Positions 1 to 10,685 of a stretch of DNA of 64,000 nucleotides are shown piece after piece. Every line of letters starts with the position of its first letter. The stretch's first letter is position 1. Origin of the DNA: Lycium barbarum. Taxonomy: Eukaryota; Streptophyta; Magnoliopsida; Solanales; Solanaceae. The position numbers and the translations under genes are program-made. The stretch spans positions 55,450,457 to 55,514,456 of the forward strand of contig NC_083343.1 in assembly GCF_019175385.1 (NCBI RefSeq). The letters run 5' to 3'. The notes beneath the pieces are model-generated. The model had not been told where the DNA came from, made no database searches, and was given only the letters and a program-made list of their open reading frames with translations.

Positions 1-879
1 GTACTAATATGTTAAGTTATGAATGATTATGTGACGATATGATTACACCGTGCCTAGATGGCCGGACATGTCACCGCTAATGTGGGCTGCTTATGATTAC
101 ACTGCGCCAAGATGGCCGGACATGTCACCGCTAATGCGGGCTGCTTATGATTACACCGTGCCTAAAGGGCCGGACATGACACCACTAGTGGGCGGCCTAT
201 GATGGTTACCCGGACACGGGTTAACGATGAGGATTATGAGGTGATGATACATGTGATGTGATGACATATTTACCATGACCATATAAATATGCGTTATATG
301 TACGAAATGTATTCACCTATGAAACTCATGCAGGTTATATCTTCCTCTTATGGCTCATGATCTTTCTATTACGCTTATTTCATTCTTGTCTTACATACTC
401 AGTACAATGTTCGTACTGACGTCCGTTTTCTTTGGACGCTGTGTTCATGCCACAGGTAGACAGGGAGGTGAGCTTGATCCAGACTCATAGGAGTTGTTAG
501 CTGATTGAGAGCACTCCATTATTCCGGAGGTGCTTGATCATTCCTTTGTGTATATATATATGCATATTTTGGGCACGACGGGGTCCTATGCAATCTTTAT
601 GTCTAGCACTTCAGTAGAGGCTCGTAGATGCGCAGTGTGGGTTATATGGTCTCACAAGGTCACTACTGTATATATGTATATATGCGTATATTATCATTTT
701 GATAGCCGAGAGGCTTATGTATATAAAAGTATTTATGTTCCCAAATGAAATATGATTTTCTTATGATTTGAGTATGAATTTGATAAAAGAGAGTTAAATG
801 AGTATGATGAGTAATAGAACGAGCGGTGCTCGGTGGTTAGCCCCGGGTACCTGTGGTGGCCCCTCGTCGGGTCGTGACA
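1..879 (+). mobile_element. 3' portion of a Tekay-type LTR, cut by window edge
   Basis: This is the downstream part of an LTR of the family also present at 10686-13084 and 43926-46300. It shows the same blocks in the same order: CCGTGCCTAGATGGCCGG repeats, the CAGTAC/GTACTG plus CGTCC/GGACG hairpin module at 400-438, and the end GGGTCGTGACA at 879. It faces right, while the pol gene directly behind it is on the minus strand, so it is not the 3' LTR of that element but a separate insertion into the integrase gene. The next five bases, GAAAT (880-884), should recur at its unseen left end as the target duplication. Confidence 0.85.
41..200 (+). repeat. Three tandem 52-54 bp units inside the LTR
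   Basis: Units start at 41, 95 and 149, each opening GATTACAC and carrying a GGCCGGACATG core followed by CACC..CTA. The first two are 54 bp, the third about 52 bp with more substitutions. Equivalent GC-rich units lie at the same relative place in the other LTR families of this window. Confidence 0.85.
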
Positions 880-2296
880 GAAATAAGTGCGGGTACTTGG
901 ATTTCATATTTTCTTCCACTTCCCATGTCATTTCTTCTCGGTTATTGTTTCTCCATAAAACCTTAACTGAGGCCACTTCTTTGTTTCTAAGCCTCCATAC
1001 TTGCCTATCTAATATGGCAACGGGTACCTCTTCATAAGTCAAATTTTCCGTCACTTGAACATCATTTAATGGCACGATCCTAGTAGGATCTCCAACACAT
1101 TTACGAAGCATAGAGACATGGAAAACTGGGTGAACTGACTCCAAATCAGTAGGTAAATCTAATTCATAAGCCACTTTGCCTACTTTGCGCACAATCTCAT
1201 AAGGCCCAATGTACCGGGGACTAAGCTTCCCCTTTTTGCCAAATTTCATTACACCCTTTATTGGTGACACTTTTAAGAATACCCAATCTTTCACTTGGAA
1301 CTCTAAGTCCCTTCGATGATTATCCGCATAGGGCTTTTGACGACTTTGGGCTGCTAATAACCGATCTTGTATGAGCTTAACTTTCTCTATGGCTTGCTGG
1401 ACCAAGTTTGGCCCTATCAATTTAGTCTCTCCTACCTTGAACCTCCCAATTGGGGATCTACACTTTCGCCCGTATAAAACCTCATACGGTGCCATTTGGA
1501 TGCTAGAATGATAACTATTATTATAGGCAAACTCAATGAGGGGTAAGTGATCATACCAATTACCTCCAAAATCTATCATACATGCCCGGAACATCTCCTC
1601 AAGAGTCTGAATGGTACGTTCGGCTTGTCTATCAGTCTGCGGGTGAAATGTCGTGCTAAGGTTCACTTGAGTGCCCAAAACCTCTTGGTAGGACTTCCAA
1701 AAATTAGCTGTAAACTGAGTTCCTCTATCAGAGATAATAGATACTGGAACACCATGGATTCGCACTATCTCTTTAACATAAAGCTTTGCATACTTTTCTG
1801 CCACATATGTCGTTCTGACGGGTAAGAAATGAGCTGACTTCATGAGTCTATCCACAATCACCCATATAGAATCATATTTACGTCGAGAATGGGGCAAGCC
1901 TGTAATGAAGTCCATGTTAATTACTTCCCACTTCCAAGTTGGAATTTCTATAGCTTGCATCAATCCGCCCGGCTTTTGGTGCTCGATTTTCACTTGTTGA
2001 CAGTTGGGACATTGAGCTACGAATTTCGCTATATCTTTCTTTATCCCATTCCACCAATATATAGATTTAAGATTATGGTACATTTTCGTTGCTTCGGGGT
2101 GGGCAGAATAACGGGAACAATGGGCTTCTCTCAATATTTGGTGGCGTAACCCTACCACATCAGGGACACATAATCTGCCTCGGCATCGGAGAACTCTGTC
2201 TCCTGCAATCTCAAATGATGACTTCTCCTTCTGAGGGAGTGTATCTCTGTAATGCATTAGCATGGGATCATTGTATTGTCCCTCTTTCACTTCCAC
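794..2296 (-). pseudogene. pol: Integrase with chromodomain (T1 pol, C-terminal part)
   Basis: The enzyme would insert retrotransposon cDNA into chromosomes. A zinc-binding HHCC set is visible (H59, H66, C96, C99 of the 500-residue frame), then a DD35E core: D129 in INMDFITGL, D190 in ISDRGTQF, E226 in QTDRQAERTIQ, with 35 residues between the last two. A GPY/F-like motif (SPRYIGPYEIV) and a chromodomain ending in VKVLWRN..EEMTWEVEENM follow; the chromodomain defines chromoviruses and its form fits Tekay. All three catalytic acids are present. The true protein ends near KYPHLF at 880; the last ~28 residues, to the stop at 794, are read from the inverted LTR inserted there. Upstream it is cut from RNase H by stops near 2300. 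Confidence 0.93.
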
Positions 2297-2302
2297 TACT
2301 AG

Positions 2303-2959
2303 CTACGAGACTGCTGAATTCTGAAGGGTAGTTCCCCTGCTACCTGAGTCCACTACTCGAACTCCTAGGCTAGCTAACTGTTGGAGCTCACGAGCCATTT
2401 CTCTTTTCTCTGGTCGTACATCACACAAACTTTCCATGGATCTACGGCTAAGGGCATCAGCCAGAACATTTGCCTTTCCGGGGTGATATAGGATATCAAC
2501 ATCATAATATTTTAGCAATTCCAACCATCGTCGTTGCCGCAAATTCAAATCCTTTTGCTTGAAGGTATACTAAAGGCTCTTATGATCTGTATAAATATCC
2601 ACCTGGGCACCATATAAATAATGTCTCCACATCTTTAATGCATGAATCACTGCAGCTAACTCTAGATCATGGGTTGGATAATTCTTCTCATGTTTCCATA
2701 ATTGCCTTGAAGCATACGCAATCACCTTACCATGTTGCATCAACACACAGCCTAGCCCAATGCCTGAAGCATCGCAATAAACAACATAACTTTCCAATCC
2801 CTCTGGAAGTGTCAAGACTGAGGCGGAAATTAATCTATCTTTTAGCTGTTGGAAACTACGATCACAAGCATCTGTCCATTGAAACTTAGCTGATTTTTGG
2901 GTCAGCTTTGTTTGTGGTGCAGAAATGGAAGAAAAGCCTTCTACAAATCTCCTGTACAA
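2303..2959 (-). pseudogene. pol: RT connection and RNase H domain (T1 pol)
   Basis: Two same-frame pieces, 2570-2959 and 2303-2548, separated by a stop between 2549 and 2569. The first carries the RT C-terminal part ([11 protein letters not shown]) and RNase H motifs: an acidic [13 protein letters not shown], the ELAAV helix and YTDHKSL. The second holds the RNase H end (RRWLELLKYYDVDILYHPGKANVLADALSRR), typical of Ty3/gypsy. RNase H removes genomic RNA during reverse transcription and leaves the polypurine primer. The frame differs by one from the RT piece just upstream (3497-2964), so a frameshift lies near 2960. Confidence 0.9.
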
Positions 2960-2963
2960 CTTG

Positions 2964-3763
2964 CTAAGCCAGGAAGCTACGGACCTCCGTAGGAGTTGTG
3001 GGCCTTGGCCAAGTCTTCACGGCCTCAATCTTTTGGCTATCTACCCGAATACCATCGGCTGCAACAATGTGCCCCAAAAATGTCACTGAGTTCAACCAAA
3101 ACTCACACTTAGAAAGTTTTGCATACAACTCTCGAGTTTGAAGAACTCTAAGGATGGCACGCAAATGATCCGCATGTTCTCCCTCGGAACTAGAATACAC
3201 CAAGATATCGTCGATGAATACAATCACAAATAGATCTAAGAAAGGCCTGAACACATTGTTCATCAAGTCCATAAATACTGCCGGTGCATTAGTTAGCCCA
3301 AATGACATTACCCGGAACTCAAAATGGCCATATCTTGTTCTGAAGGTTGTCTTAGGGATATCTTTCTCCCTAATTCTCACTTGATGATACCTGGACCTCA
3401 AATCTATCTTGGAAAACCATTTGGCACCTTGTAATTGATCAAACAAGTCATCAATCCTCGGAAGAGGATATTTATTCTTAATCGTCACCTTATTCAATTG
3501 TGATAGTCAATGTACATTCGCAAGGAGCCATCTTTCTTTCGAACAAACAAGACGGGTGCTCCCCACGGGGATGAACTAGGCCTAATAAAGCCTTTCTCAA
3601 GCAAGTCTTTCAATTGCTCCTTCAACTCTTTCAATTCTGTGGGAGTTATTCTATAAGGAGGAACATATATAGGCTTGGAGTCTGGTGACACAAATAGCAA
3701 AATCAATCTCCCGATTGGGAGAAAGGCCTGGAAGCTCTGCCGGGAATACATCTGGAAACTCAT
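2964..3763 (-). pseudogene. pol: Reverse transcriptase domain (T1 pol)
   Basis: The palm domain copies element RNA into DNA from the initiator tRNA primer. Piece 3763-3494 has the N-terminal fingers ([34 protein letters not shown]). Piece 3497-2964 has the palm: first catalytic aspartate D32 in [27 protein letters not shown], and the D96-D97 pair in [10 protein letters not shown]. The usual small residue in SGYHQ is arginine here, which could impair activity even without the frame breaks. The two pieces are in different frames around 3495, and the upstream protease frame shifts near 3670. Domain identity is certain; the gene is broken. Confidence 0.93.
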
Positions 3764-4520
3764 TCGCTACGGGAACTGACTGAAGAGTCGGCGGTTCAGC
3801 TTCTATATCTTGAACCCGAACTAGATGATAAAAGCATCCTTTCGTGATCATTTTCCTTGCCTTTAGATAGGAAATAAACCTACCTTTTGGTGATGCAGTA
3901 TTCCCTTCCCATTCTAAAACTGGATCTCCCAGAAATTGGAAACGAACCATTTTCATTCTACAATCAACATTGGCATAGGAAGAAGCCAACCAATCCATGC
4001 CCATAATAACATCAAAATCTACCATTTTTAGCTCATGCAAGTCAATCATAGTACGGTGATCACAAATCACAACTATGTAGTTTATATATACTCGGCTAGC
4101 TATTACCGATTCATCAACAGGTGTAGACACCTCAAAAGGTTCGATCGACTCCGGTTTGACTATAAACCGACCCGCAATATATGGAGTAACATATGATAAT
4201 GTGGAGCCCGGGTCTATCAAAGCATATACATCATGAGAAAATACCGATAATATACCTGTGACCACATCAGGAGAAGACTCAAGATCTTGGCGTCCAGCTA
4301 AAGCATAAATACGGTGCTGAGGACCGCTAGAACTAGGGACTCTCCATCTGCCTCTACTATGGCCGACTGGCGCATGTGAACCTGGCCCCATAAGGCGTAT
4401 AGATGATGAAGATCCGGCTACCGACCCTGAAGGCTGGGTCCTACCTCTATCACCAACTGAAGGGCAATCACGCATAATATGGCCTGGTCGACCACATGAA
4501 TAGCAAACCTCTGATCCCAA
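3651..4520 (-). pseudogene. Gag zinc knuckle and aspartic protease (T1)
   Basis: The frame opens with the gag nucleocapsid knuckle CYSCGRPGHIMRDC (CX2CX4HX4C, residues about 6-19), then a Ser/Gly/Arg-rich linker ending RIYALAGRQDLESSPDVVTG. The aspartic protease follows with active-site motif YALIDPGSTLSYVTP, the plant Tekay variant of D-T/S-G, and a conserved FDVIMGMDWL block. The protease would cut the Gag-Pol polyprotein inside the particle and works as a dimer. The tail ([18 protein letters not shown]) leads toward RT but leaves frame near 3670. The methionine at 4520 is only a convenient frame start, since translation would have come through gag. Confidence 0.92.
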
Positions 4521-4715
4521 TCGGCATTGACCCCAATGTAACTTCCTACACTAGGAACATCGTGGCATGGGTGGCCTCGCCTGACCCGAATCACCTCTGA
4601 ACTGAGTCCCCGAAAAACTATGACTCGGCCCGGAACGAGTAGATCTGTCAAACCTCTAGCCTAAAGACCGTGGGGGTGCACTAGTCATAAAATGGCCTGA
4701 ATGCCTAGAAAACTG

Positions 4716-5633
4716 TTATTTGTGCCCGCCTCTAAACTCACTCATCGGACCCGAAGATCTATCCCTCTTGCTATGTCCCCTATCATGCTCACGCTCACTT
4801 CTTTGTTGTTGTAGGCTTTCTTCTAAATTCTGAGCATGGGCCTGAATGCGTGAAATATCCATATTGCCCTGAAAGGACGCAGTCAAGCACCTATCCATCA
4901 ACTGTAGCCCTAGGCCTTTCACAAATCGGTGCACTCGGTCACCCATATCCGCTACCATGGCTGAAGCATACCTAGCCAAATAATTGAAGCAGAGATTATA
5001 CTCTAAAGCACTCATGCTTCCTTGCCTAAAATTCAAGAACTTATCTGCTCTAGCTCGCAGAACTTCTGGAGGCAAATAATGTCGGAGAAAAGCATCTACA
5101 AATTTTTGCCATACCGGGGGAGGCGCATTGGCTCCCCGTGAAGCAATCCAAACCGTGTACCAATGGATCGCGACATCCCTCAATCTATATGATGCTAACT
5201 CCACCGATTCAGAGTCCGAAACATGTATCAAATGAAGCGTCCTCAACATTCCATCAATAAAATTCTGAGAGTCTTCATCCGGCTTTGATTCAATGAATTT
5301 CGGAGGGTTCAAGCTAATGAAATCACGGGCCCTTGCACTAACAGCCCTATCACCTTGCCCTGTACTTTGCCACTGAGTCTGGCCAGCAACCAATTGAGTA
5401 AGAAAATGAGTGGCCTCTTTTACGTCTTGGCCTGAAGCATCCGGTGGAGGAGCCGGAGGTGCTGAGGCTCCCTCACGCTCCTCAGAAACAGGCACTGACT
5501 GGGAGGACTGAGATTGAGCCGCATTCTAGGACTGATTTTCTTCTATAACTATTGGCGGTGCTCTTTCAGCCCGCTTCTCTGCCACTTTCTTGCCCTTTTG
5601 GGCTGCCGTAGCCTTTCTCTTTACAGGTATTTC
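4716..5633 (-). pseudogene. gag: Gag capsid region (T1)
   Basis: Gag forms the particle that packages element RNA. The open part, 5495 to 4716 (259 residues), holds the retrotransposon gag domain: ARDFISLNPPKFIESKPDED, ESVELASYRLRDVAIHWY, PPPVWQKFVDAFLRHYLPPEV and the arginine-rich tail. Homology continues upstream to about 5633 (KATAAQKGKKVA-like), but the expected start codon has become ATA and a TAG lies near 5523-5525. A TAA at about 4713 separates it from the zinc knuckle. Positions match gag of D (46508) and F (55382). The minus-strand sequence just upstream, TATTTCAG, resembles a 3' splice site, as in the other elements. Confidence 0.9.
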
Positions 5634-5741
5634 TGAAATACATAACACATGGTTAAGGAAAAAGAAGTTCTTATGTCATAGCTCTATTGCACGATCTTAT
5701 GAAGAAAAAGGTCAATCATTCCCAAAAATGCCCGCAGCCTC

Positions 5742-5779
5742 TTGTTTATAAGTGTGGTGCGCAACACACCCATAACCAA
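5742..5779 (-). other. Leader hairpin with palindromic loop (possible dimerisation site), T1
   Basis: On the minus strand, arms TTGGTTAT and ATAAACAA enclose an inner GTGTG/CACAC stem and the 8-base loop TTGCGCAC, which contains the self-complementary hexamer TGCGCA. It lies about 40 bases past the PBS. Five other elements have the same hairpin with different palindromic loops. Confidence 0.7.
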
Positions 5780-5820
5780 GACTCTACTGGACACGGTTCG
5801 TAGACACACCCTAGGATAGA

Positions 5821-5835
5821 ACTGCTCTGATACCA
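5821..5835 (-). other. Primer binding site (tRNA-iMet), T1
   Basis: Minus-strand TGGTATCAGAGCAGT lies four bases inside the 5' LTR end and complements the 3' end of plant initiator Met tRNA. Confidence 0.95.
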
Positions 5836-5839
5836 CTTT

Positions 5840-8568
5840 TGTTACGACCCAACCGGAGGGCCGCGACGGGCACCCGGTGCTATCCCACCCGGGCACCTCT
5901 TATCATACTTTCACATTTACATCTAGGTGAGCCACATAGCTAAATCATACTTTCTATCCATCAATCATGCTAATCCCATTGGACAGCAATACAGTTATAT
6001 CATCATTAGCAACTATGCCCATATCAATGTATATAAGTCGACGAGGCTAACAAAATGACATATAAAATATAGGCCGACAAGGCCAAACACATCTAAATAT
6101 ATGCACATGTCTACGAGCCTCTAAGGAGAGTATGTCATATCATATAGGCGGGACAGGACCCCGCTATGCCCATAAATATACACACAAAAGAATGAGTACC
6201 AAATTCTTTAGCTCTGAAGGAAATGGAGCTCCGCTATGTAGTCTCTGAGTAATAAGGCTATGGATAAAGTCTGTCTCTTTGGCCACCTGCGGGCATGATG
6301 CAGCCTCCACAAACAAAAGGACGTCAGTACGAAGAATGTACTGAGTATGCAAAGCATGATCAATATCATTATGAAAGCATAATAGGCAACATAGAAATAA
6401 CATAGGATGAGAGATAGTAGTATCATCGTTATAAGCACTTACTTGCTTCTCATAAGGACTTTCCATTTCTAGCGCGTAATTGTGTACATAAATCCATATC
6501 CGTATCCGTATTCATAATCACAATCATTTACATATCGTATCCATAGTCATATTCATATACATATTCATATTTATATTCATACCCATATTCATATACATAT
6601 CATTCACATAGCATACCCGACAACGAAGGTTCGGTGTTTCGCGTACCCGACCATGGCTAGGCTCGGTGATTATATATACCTGGCCCTACCAAGGCTCAGG
6701 GGTACACATACCTTGCCCTACCAAGGCTCAGGGTTATCCGTACCCAACTGCAGTGGTGCGCGCGCATCATATATATTATATTTTCTACCCGACCATATAA
6801 GCTCGGGGTTCCATAATAGCCATACTTAGGCACATATACATAAAATCCCATAAACATCTTTAGCGTCATTACTATTATCATCAACATCATTATCGTCGTC
6901 ATCATTATCGTATCACTATTTTCATCGTTCATTACATCTATCCTTATAGGATTACTCGTCATATGGGAATTTAGTACAATCGTAACATATCGAGAATCAT
7001 GAGCTTAGTAGCTTTTGAAGATAGCATCATTTGGAGGACATCATAGGCTTATAGAAGATTAGATATTTGACCAAAGAACCATGCCTTATGAAAGAAGGGT
7101 TAACCTTACATACCTTTCCGTTCAACTATTCTATCACTTGCACGTTCTCCTTCAATGCTCACGTTTCTACCTTTATTAGAGTTATACTATCATTAGAAAA
7201 TCGATAGCTAGCATACACGACTAAAACTACAGAAATTGGACAGCATCTCCTTTATTTATACGACTTCCTCCATATCCTATATCAACTCCCAAACGTCAAT
7301 AATACATTTACAATATCATAACAATAGTCTTTATTCATCCACAATATCCATATTTCTCAATTCACTTCCAATCCTCCATATCCATGGTCATAGCACACGA
7401 TTACATTCATTCATATACAATGTCTATCCCATGTTCTTAACATCATTTATAACATGATTATAATCATATCATATCACGTATTATTACTCAATCCAAACTA
7501 TCACTCAAAGATGACACTATTCCTACATTCAAGACCCATTTTCTATATTCTTCTACAATCCAAGTGTTTCAACTTTCAAACACCTTAAACAACATGGAAA
7601 TACCATAAAACTTACCTTAGATGGTGTGGGAATGAATCTTGAGTGGAAACTCCTCACTTGAGCAAAACCCTAGTTTGACCTTCACTTGGATTCCTTGCCT
7701 TGGATGAACTTTAATAGGTTTCTTACACTTGGTTTGCTTAGTTTGATGAAGTTGATCATAAATTTCTCGTGTTCTTATGTATGAATAGTGGAGAGGGTTT
7801 CTAGAGAGTTCTTGAAGCGTTGGACGAAAAATGAAATGAAATCATGACTTGGTCCCTTTTTAATATCATGAAAATCTGATCTGTCGGGAAATTATACGGA
7901 CACTTATATGGTCCGTATAAACTTATACGGTCCGTATAAGTGACCGTGAAATCGCCCCTTTAACCACTCGATTATGTGTCCATTATACGGCACATTACAC
8001 GGGCTGTATAATTTTATATGGTCCGTATAAGTGACCGTAAAATACCTCTTGAACATCTCGCCTCTGTGACCATTATACGGGTCGTATAACTTTATACGGT
8101 CCGTATAACTTTATACGGTCCGTATAAGTGACCGTATAATCTCACCAGTGAGGGACTTCACTGTGACAATTCTGCAGACCATTATACGGACCATATAACA
8201 TTATACGGACCGTATAATCAGCCGTGGGTTTCTCTCTGATCTTGTCCTTGTCACTTGCTGTGATCTCCAATCCTTACAGAACCTTCTTGATACTTGTTTA
8301 ACACCTCATTAACGATCCTAAGGGACATTATAATTCTTCTCCAAGACGCTATTTAATCATCATTAACTTGTTACTCGTAAATCCTTTCCGATACACATCG
8401 CATGCCTTGCCCTCTCTTGGCAAACTTTCTCCTCTTACTACGAATATCTTTGAAAGCTTAATTAGGGTCATCAAATGTCATTCCTTACTTATTGAAATAC
8501 CGTATACGCGTGCTCTTCATTAGTCTATTCACTGCGCATCAACGAATTGTTTTTTCCGAAGTGTAACA
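5840..8568 (-). mobile_element. 5' LTR of T1 (2729 bp)
   Basis: Minus-strand ends are TGTTACACTTCGG (from 8568) and GTTGGGTCGTAACA (to 5840), so the last bases are degenerate. It belongs to the LTR family at 10686 and 43926. Visible parts: a palindrome array in U3 (7884-8222), a TATTAAAAAGG-like box near 7855, a splice-donor-like AAG|GTAAGT at 7615, an AT-rich repeat stretch at 6480-6610, and the CAGTAC/GTACTG module at 6304-6343 with a weakened hairpin stem. Bases 8569-8573 (TAAAC) would be the right target duplication; the partner is lost. Confidence 0.92.
7884..8222. repeat. Array of palindromes around TTATACGGTCCGTATAA in U3 of T1
   Basis: At least four perfect 17-base palindromes (TTATACGG, A or T, CCGTATAA) and several half or decayed copies lie in units separated by unrelated spacers ending in GACCGT. 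The same palindromes recur upstream of the TATA-like box in D (44110-44365) and in weaker form in the solo LTR (10846-11100). Confidence 0.85.
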
Positions 8569-8668
8569 TAAACTCAAACAACCTTTCAACTAGAGGAACC
8601 AACATCCTCCAAAGTGGCAAATTTGGTTCCCACAAAGGAAGCAGGACCATCCTTGCCATATTGTCTTA

Positions 8669-9380
8669 ATGTTCAATTTCCTTTCTTGGAATGCTAGGAG
8701 CCTAAAAACCATGGGTGCTTGGGAGAGGTTGAAAAAACTGAAACAACAACACCAGCTCCAATTTGCATGCATTCAGGAACCCAAAAGAAAGGAAATACAT
8801 ATCATCAAATTCATGATTAAACTGGGGTTCCATCACCGTCATTACAATCTTAATAACAAAATCTATCATTTCTGGGAGGCCAATATTAAAGTAGACACCA
8901 TAGATAACTCCATTCAACATATTACTTCCTAAATTTCTCGTCCTCATAGTAGCATTTGCTTTCATATCACTTATGTATATGCTGAATACACTATGCCCCT
9001 CAGAAAACCAATATGGGATGAGCTCCTAGGTTTGGCTGACAAACTTAAGGGCCTATCGGTGGTGATAGGTGATTTTAATTTACTCACCTATCCTGAGGAG
9101 AAACATGGAGGTGCTCCGTACATTATTCATAAGAGCTTGAATTTCTAAACCGTGTCACTGATTGTGGTTTAATTGATGCAGGATTTTCACGGGCATGATA
9201 CATATGGTGCAACAACTGAGGCCATCCTACACCCATATGGAAGAGGCTTGACAGACTAATATACGATGAACAATGGCTGGACAGTTTCACTAAGACAATG
9301 GTAACTCACCTCTCTAGAACAGGCTCTGACCATGCACCATTGTTGGTCAGTGTTGAAAAAGAGTCTATTAGCACCAAAAA
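8669..9380 (+). pseudogene. LINE ORF2 endonuclease domain, broken
   Basis: An APE-type endonuclease nicks target DNA to prime LINE reverse transcription. The start MFNFLSWNARSLKTMGAWERL carries the N-terminal WN(V/A)R motif, followed by FACIQEPKRKE with the catalytic-type glutamate. After a break near 8930 the frame resumes with VIGDFNLLTYPEEKHGG (GDFN motif, about 9064) and ends with SRTGSDHAPLL (the SDH motif, about 9318). All landmark motifs can be matched, but they lie in different frames with stops between, so no functional enzyme is made. Confidence 0.88.
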
Positions 9381-9487
9381 GTAATTTAGATTTCTATATG
9401 GTGTGGGCACAAAGACTTCATCAAGACAGTGAAAGTGCTTGGTCCATTCCAACTAAAGGAATATCGATGTGGCAGTTTCATTGAAAG

Positions 9488-9760
9488 ATGACTGCACTTT
9501 CTTCCAAATTAAGTGGTTGGTCTAGAAATGCATTTGGAGACTTATTCAAAAATGTTAAAGGGGCAGAAAAACAAATTAGCAGCTTGGAAAAGACATTAGC
9601 AGATCATACTAATGAGGAAAAAAGAAGTGCACTCAATATGCCCAAGGCTGAATTTACAAGACTACTTAAGAACAAAGAGGCAATATATAGACAAAGAGCC
9701 AAAGCAAAATGGCTCCTAGATGGTGATAGGAACATTGTCTATTTCCATGATCAAGGATAG
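9488..9760 (+). pseudogene. LINE ORF2 linker between endonuclease and RT
   Basis: A 90-residue frame opens SSKLSGWSRNAFGDLFKNVKGAEKQISSLEK and ends KAKWLLDGDRNIVYFHDQG. The phrase WL.DGD.NT.YFH is a hallmark of plant L1 ORF2 just ahead of the RT domain; here T is replaced by V. The middle is lysine- and glutamate-rich and probably helical. It stops at 9760, where intact relatives would continue toward the RT domain. Confidence 0.85.
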
Positions 9761-9975
9761 AAGAAGAAGATTAAATATTCACAATATCATAGATAGGCAC
9801 AAGCAAGTTTTAGACGCAGCTATCCAACATTTTGAAGAATTATTCAGCTACCAGGAATATAAAGGAAATAAATACCACAATCAGTGACACGGTTTAGAAA
9901 TTCAGTAAAATAATTGCTAAGATTCTCAATAATAGGGTAAGTAAAATTCTCCCTATTATAATATCCTTTAATCAG

Positions 9976-10680
9976 ACTCGCTTAAGAATTAGTATAGGAC
10001 ATTGCTAAGCATAACAAACATGACAACATTGTTCTTAAATTAGACATGACCAAAGCATATGATAGGGTATCTTGGCCCTATCTATGCAGAGTCATGAGAA
10101 AATTTGGATTGATATCATATACAGACATATTTCTAATAACTGGTACAATATTGTGCTCAATGGGACCAGATGTTTTTTTTTTTAGATAAAGCAAGGGTCT
10201 CAGGCAGGGTGATCCCCTATCCCCTGCTCTCTTTGTGATTTGTGCTGCCTTGCTCTCTAGACTTCTTAATAATCTAGCTTTTGATGAGAATTATACAGGG
10301 TACTATAGACCTCAGAAGGGACCAAACATCACCCACGCCTTTGCAGATGATATCATCTTATTCACTATAGGTAAACCCTTTGACATAAGGAAAATCCTTA
10401 AGTTACTAACTGTTTATGAAGATTTTTCAAACAGTTGATCAATAGGCATAAAAGTTGTGTTGTTGTTGCACCAAAAGCAAACTTATAACTGAAACACAGA
10501 GTAGCTCATCTAACAGGAATACAGAGGAAAGACTGGCTAATAAAATATCAAGGCTGGCCTTTGTTTGTAGGAATAATGAAGATAGTTTATTTTTCAGAAA
10601 TGGTTCACTCAATCACAAAGAGGATTCACACATGGCATGCTAAATTTCTATCAATTGGGGGAAAATTCATCTTAATCAAG
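9976..10680 (+). pseudogene. LINE ORF2 reverse transcriptase, broken
   Basis: Recognisable RT blocks appear in order: VLKLDMTKAYDRVSWPYL (first catalytic aspartate, from about 10035), GLRQGDPLSPALFVICAALLSRLL (about 10195-10265), HAFADDIILF (the ADD catalytic pair, about 10335) and FLSIGGKFILIKHI (ends 10684). A run of T near 10172-10181 and several stops break the frame. This is the non-LTR RT type (FADD), unlike the VFIDD of T1. It is cut by the solo LTR. Confidence 0.92.
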
Positions 10681-10685
10681 CATAT

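Larger units (their letters stand above)
880..8568 (-). mobile_element. T1: Tekay-clade Ty3/gypsy element, 3' end lost
   Basis: Read on the minus strand it has a 5' LTR (8568 to 5840), a tRNA-iMet primer binding site (5835 to 5821), then gag, protease, reverse transcriptase, RNase H and integrase with a C-terminal chromodomain, in the usual Ty3/gypsy order. It stops at 880, where a right-facing LTR was inserted near the end of the integrase frame, so its own polypurine tract and 3' LTR are not visible. Stops and frameshifts are scattered through gag and pol: it is a dead copy. The PBS, the hairpin at 5742-5779 and the layout match elements A-D and F. Confidence 0.93.
8569..10680 (+). mobile_element. 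L1-type LINE, 5' piece, split from 22617-22926
   Basis: A degenerate plant L1 retrotransposon reads rightward with endonuclease, linker and reverse transcriptase in order. It breaks at 10680 inside the conserved RT C-terminal phrase SIGGKFILIKHI. The next residues (PPFHACS...) resume at 22617, so the 11.9 kb between is later insertion. Stops, frameshifts and a compressed stretch near 9880-9980 mark it as long dead. Nothing before 8669 is clearly assignable. Confidence 0.9.

Noticed and set aside
41..200. CRISPR-like direct repeats
   Set aside because: Three adjoining units without distinct spacers, in a plant LTR.
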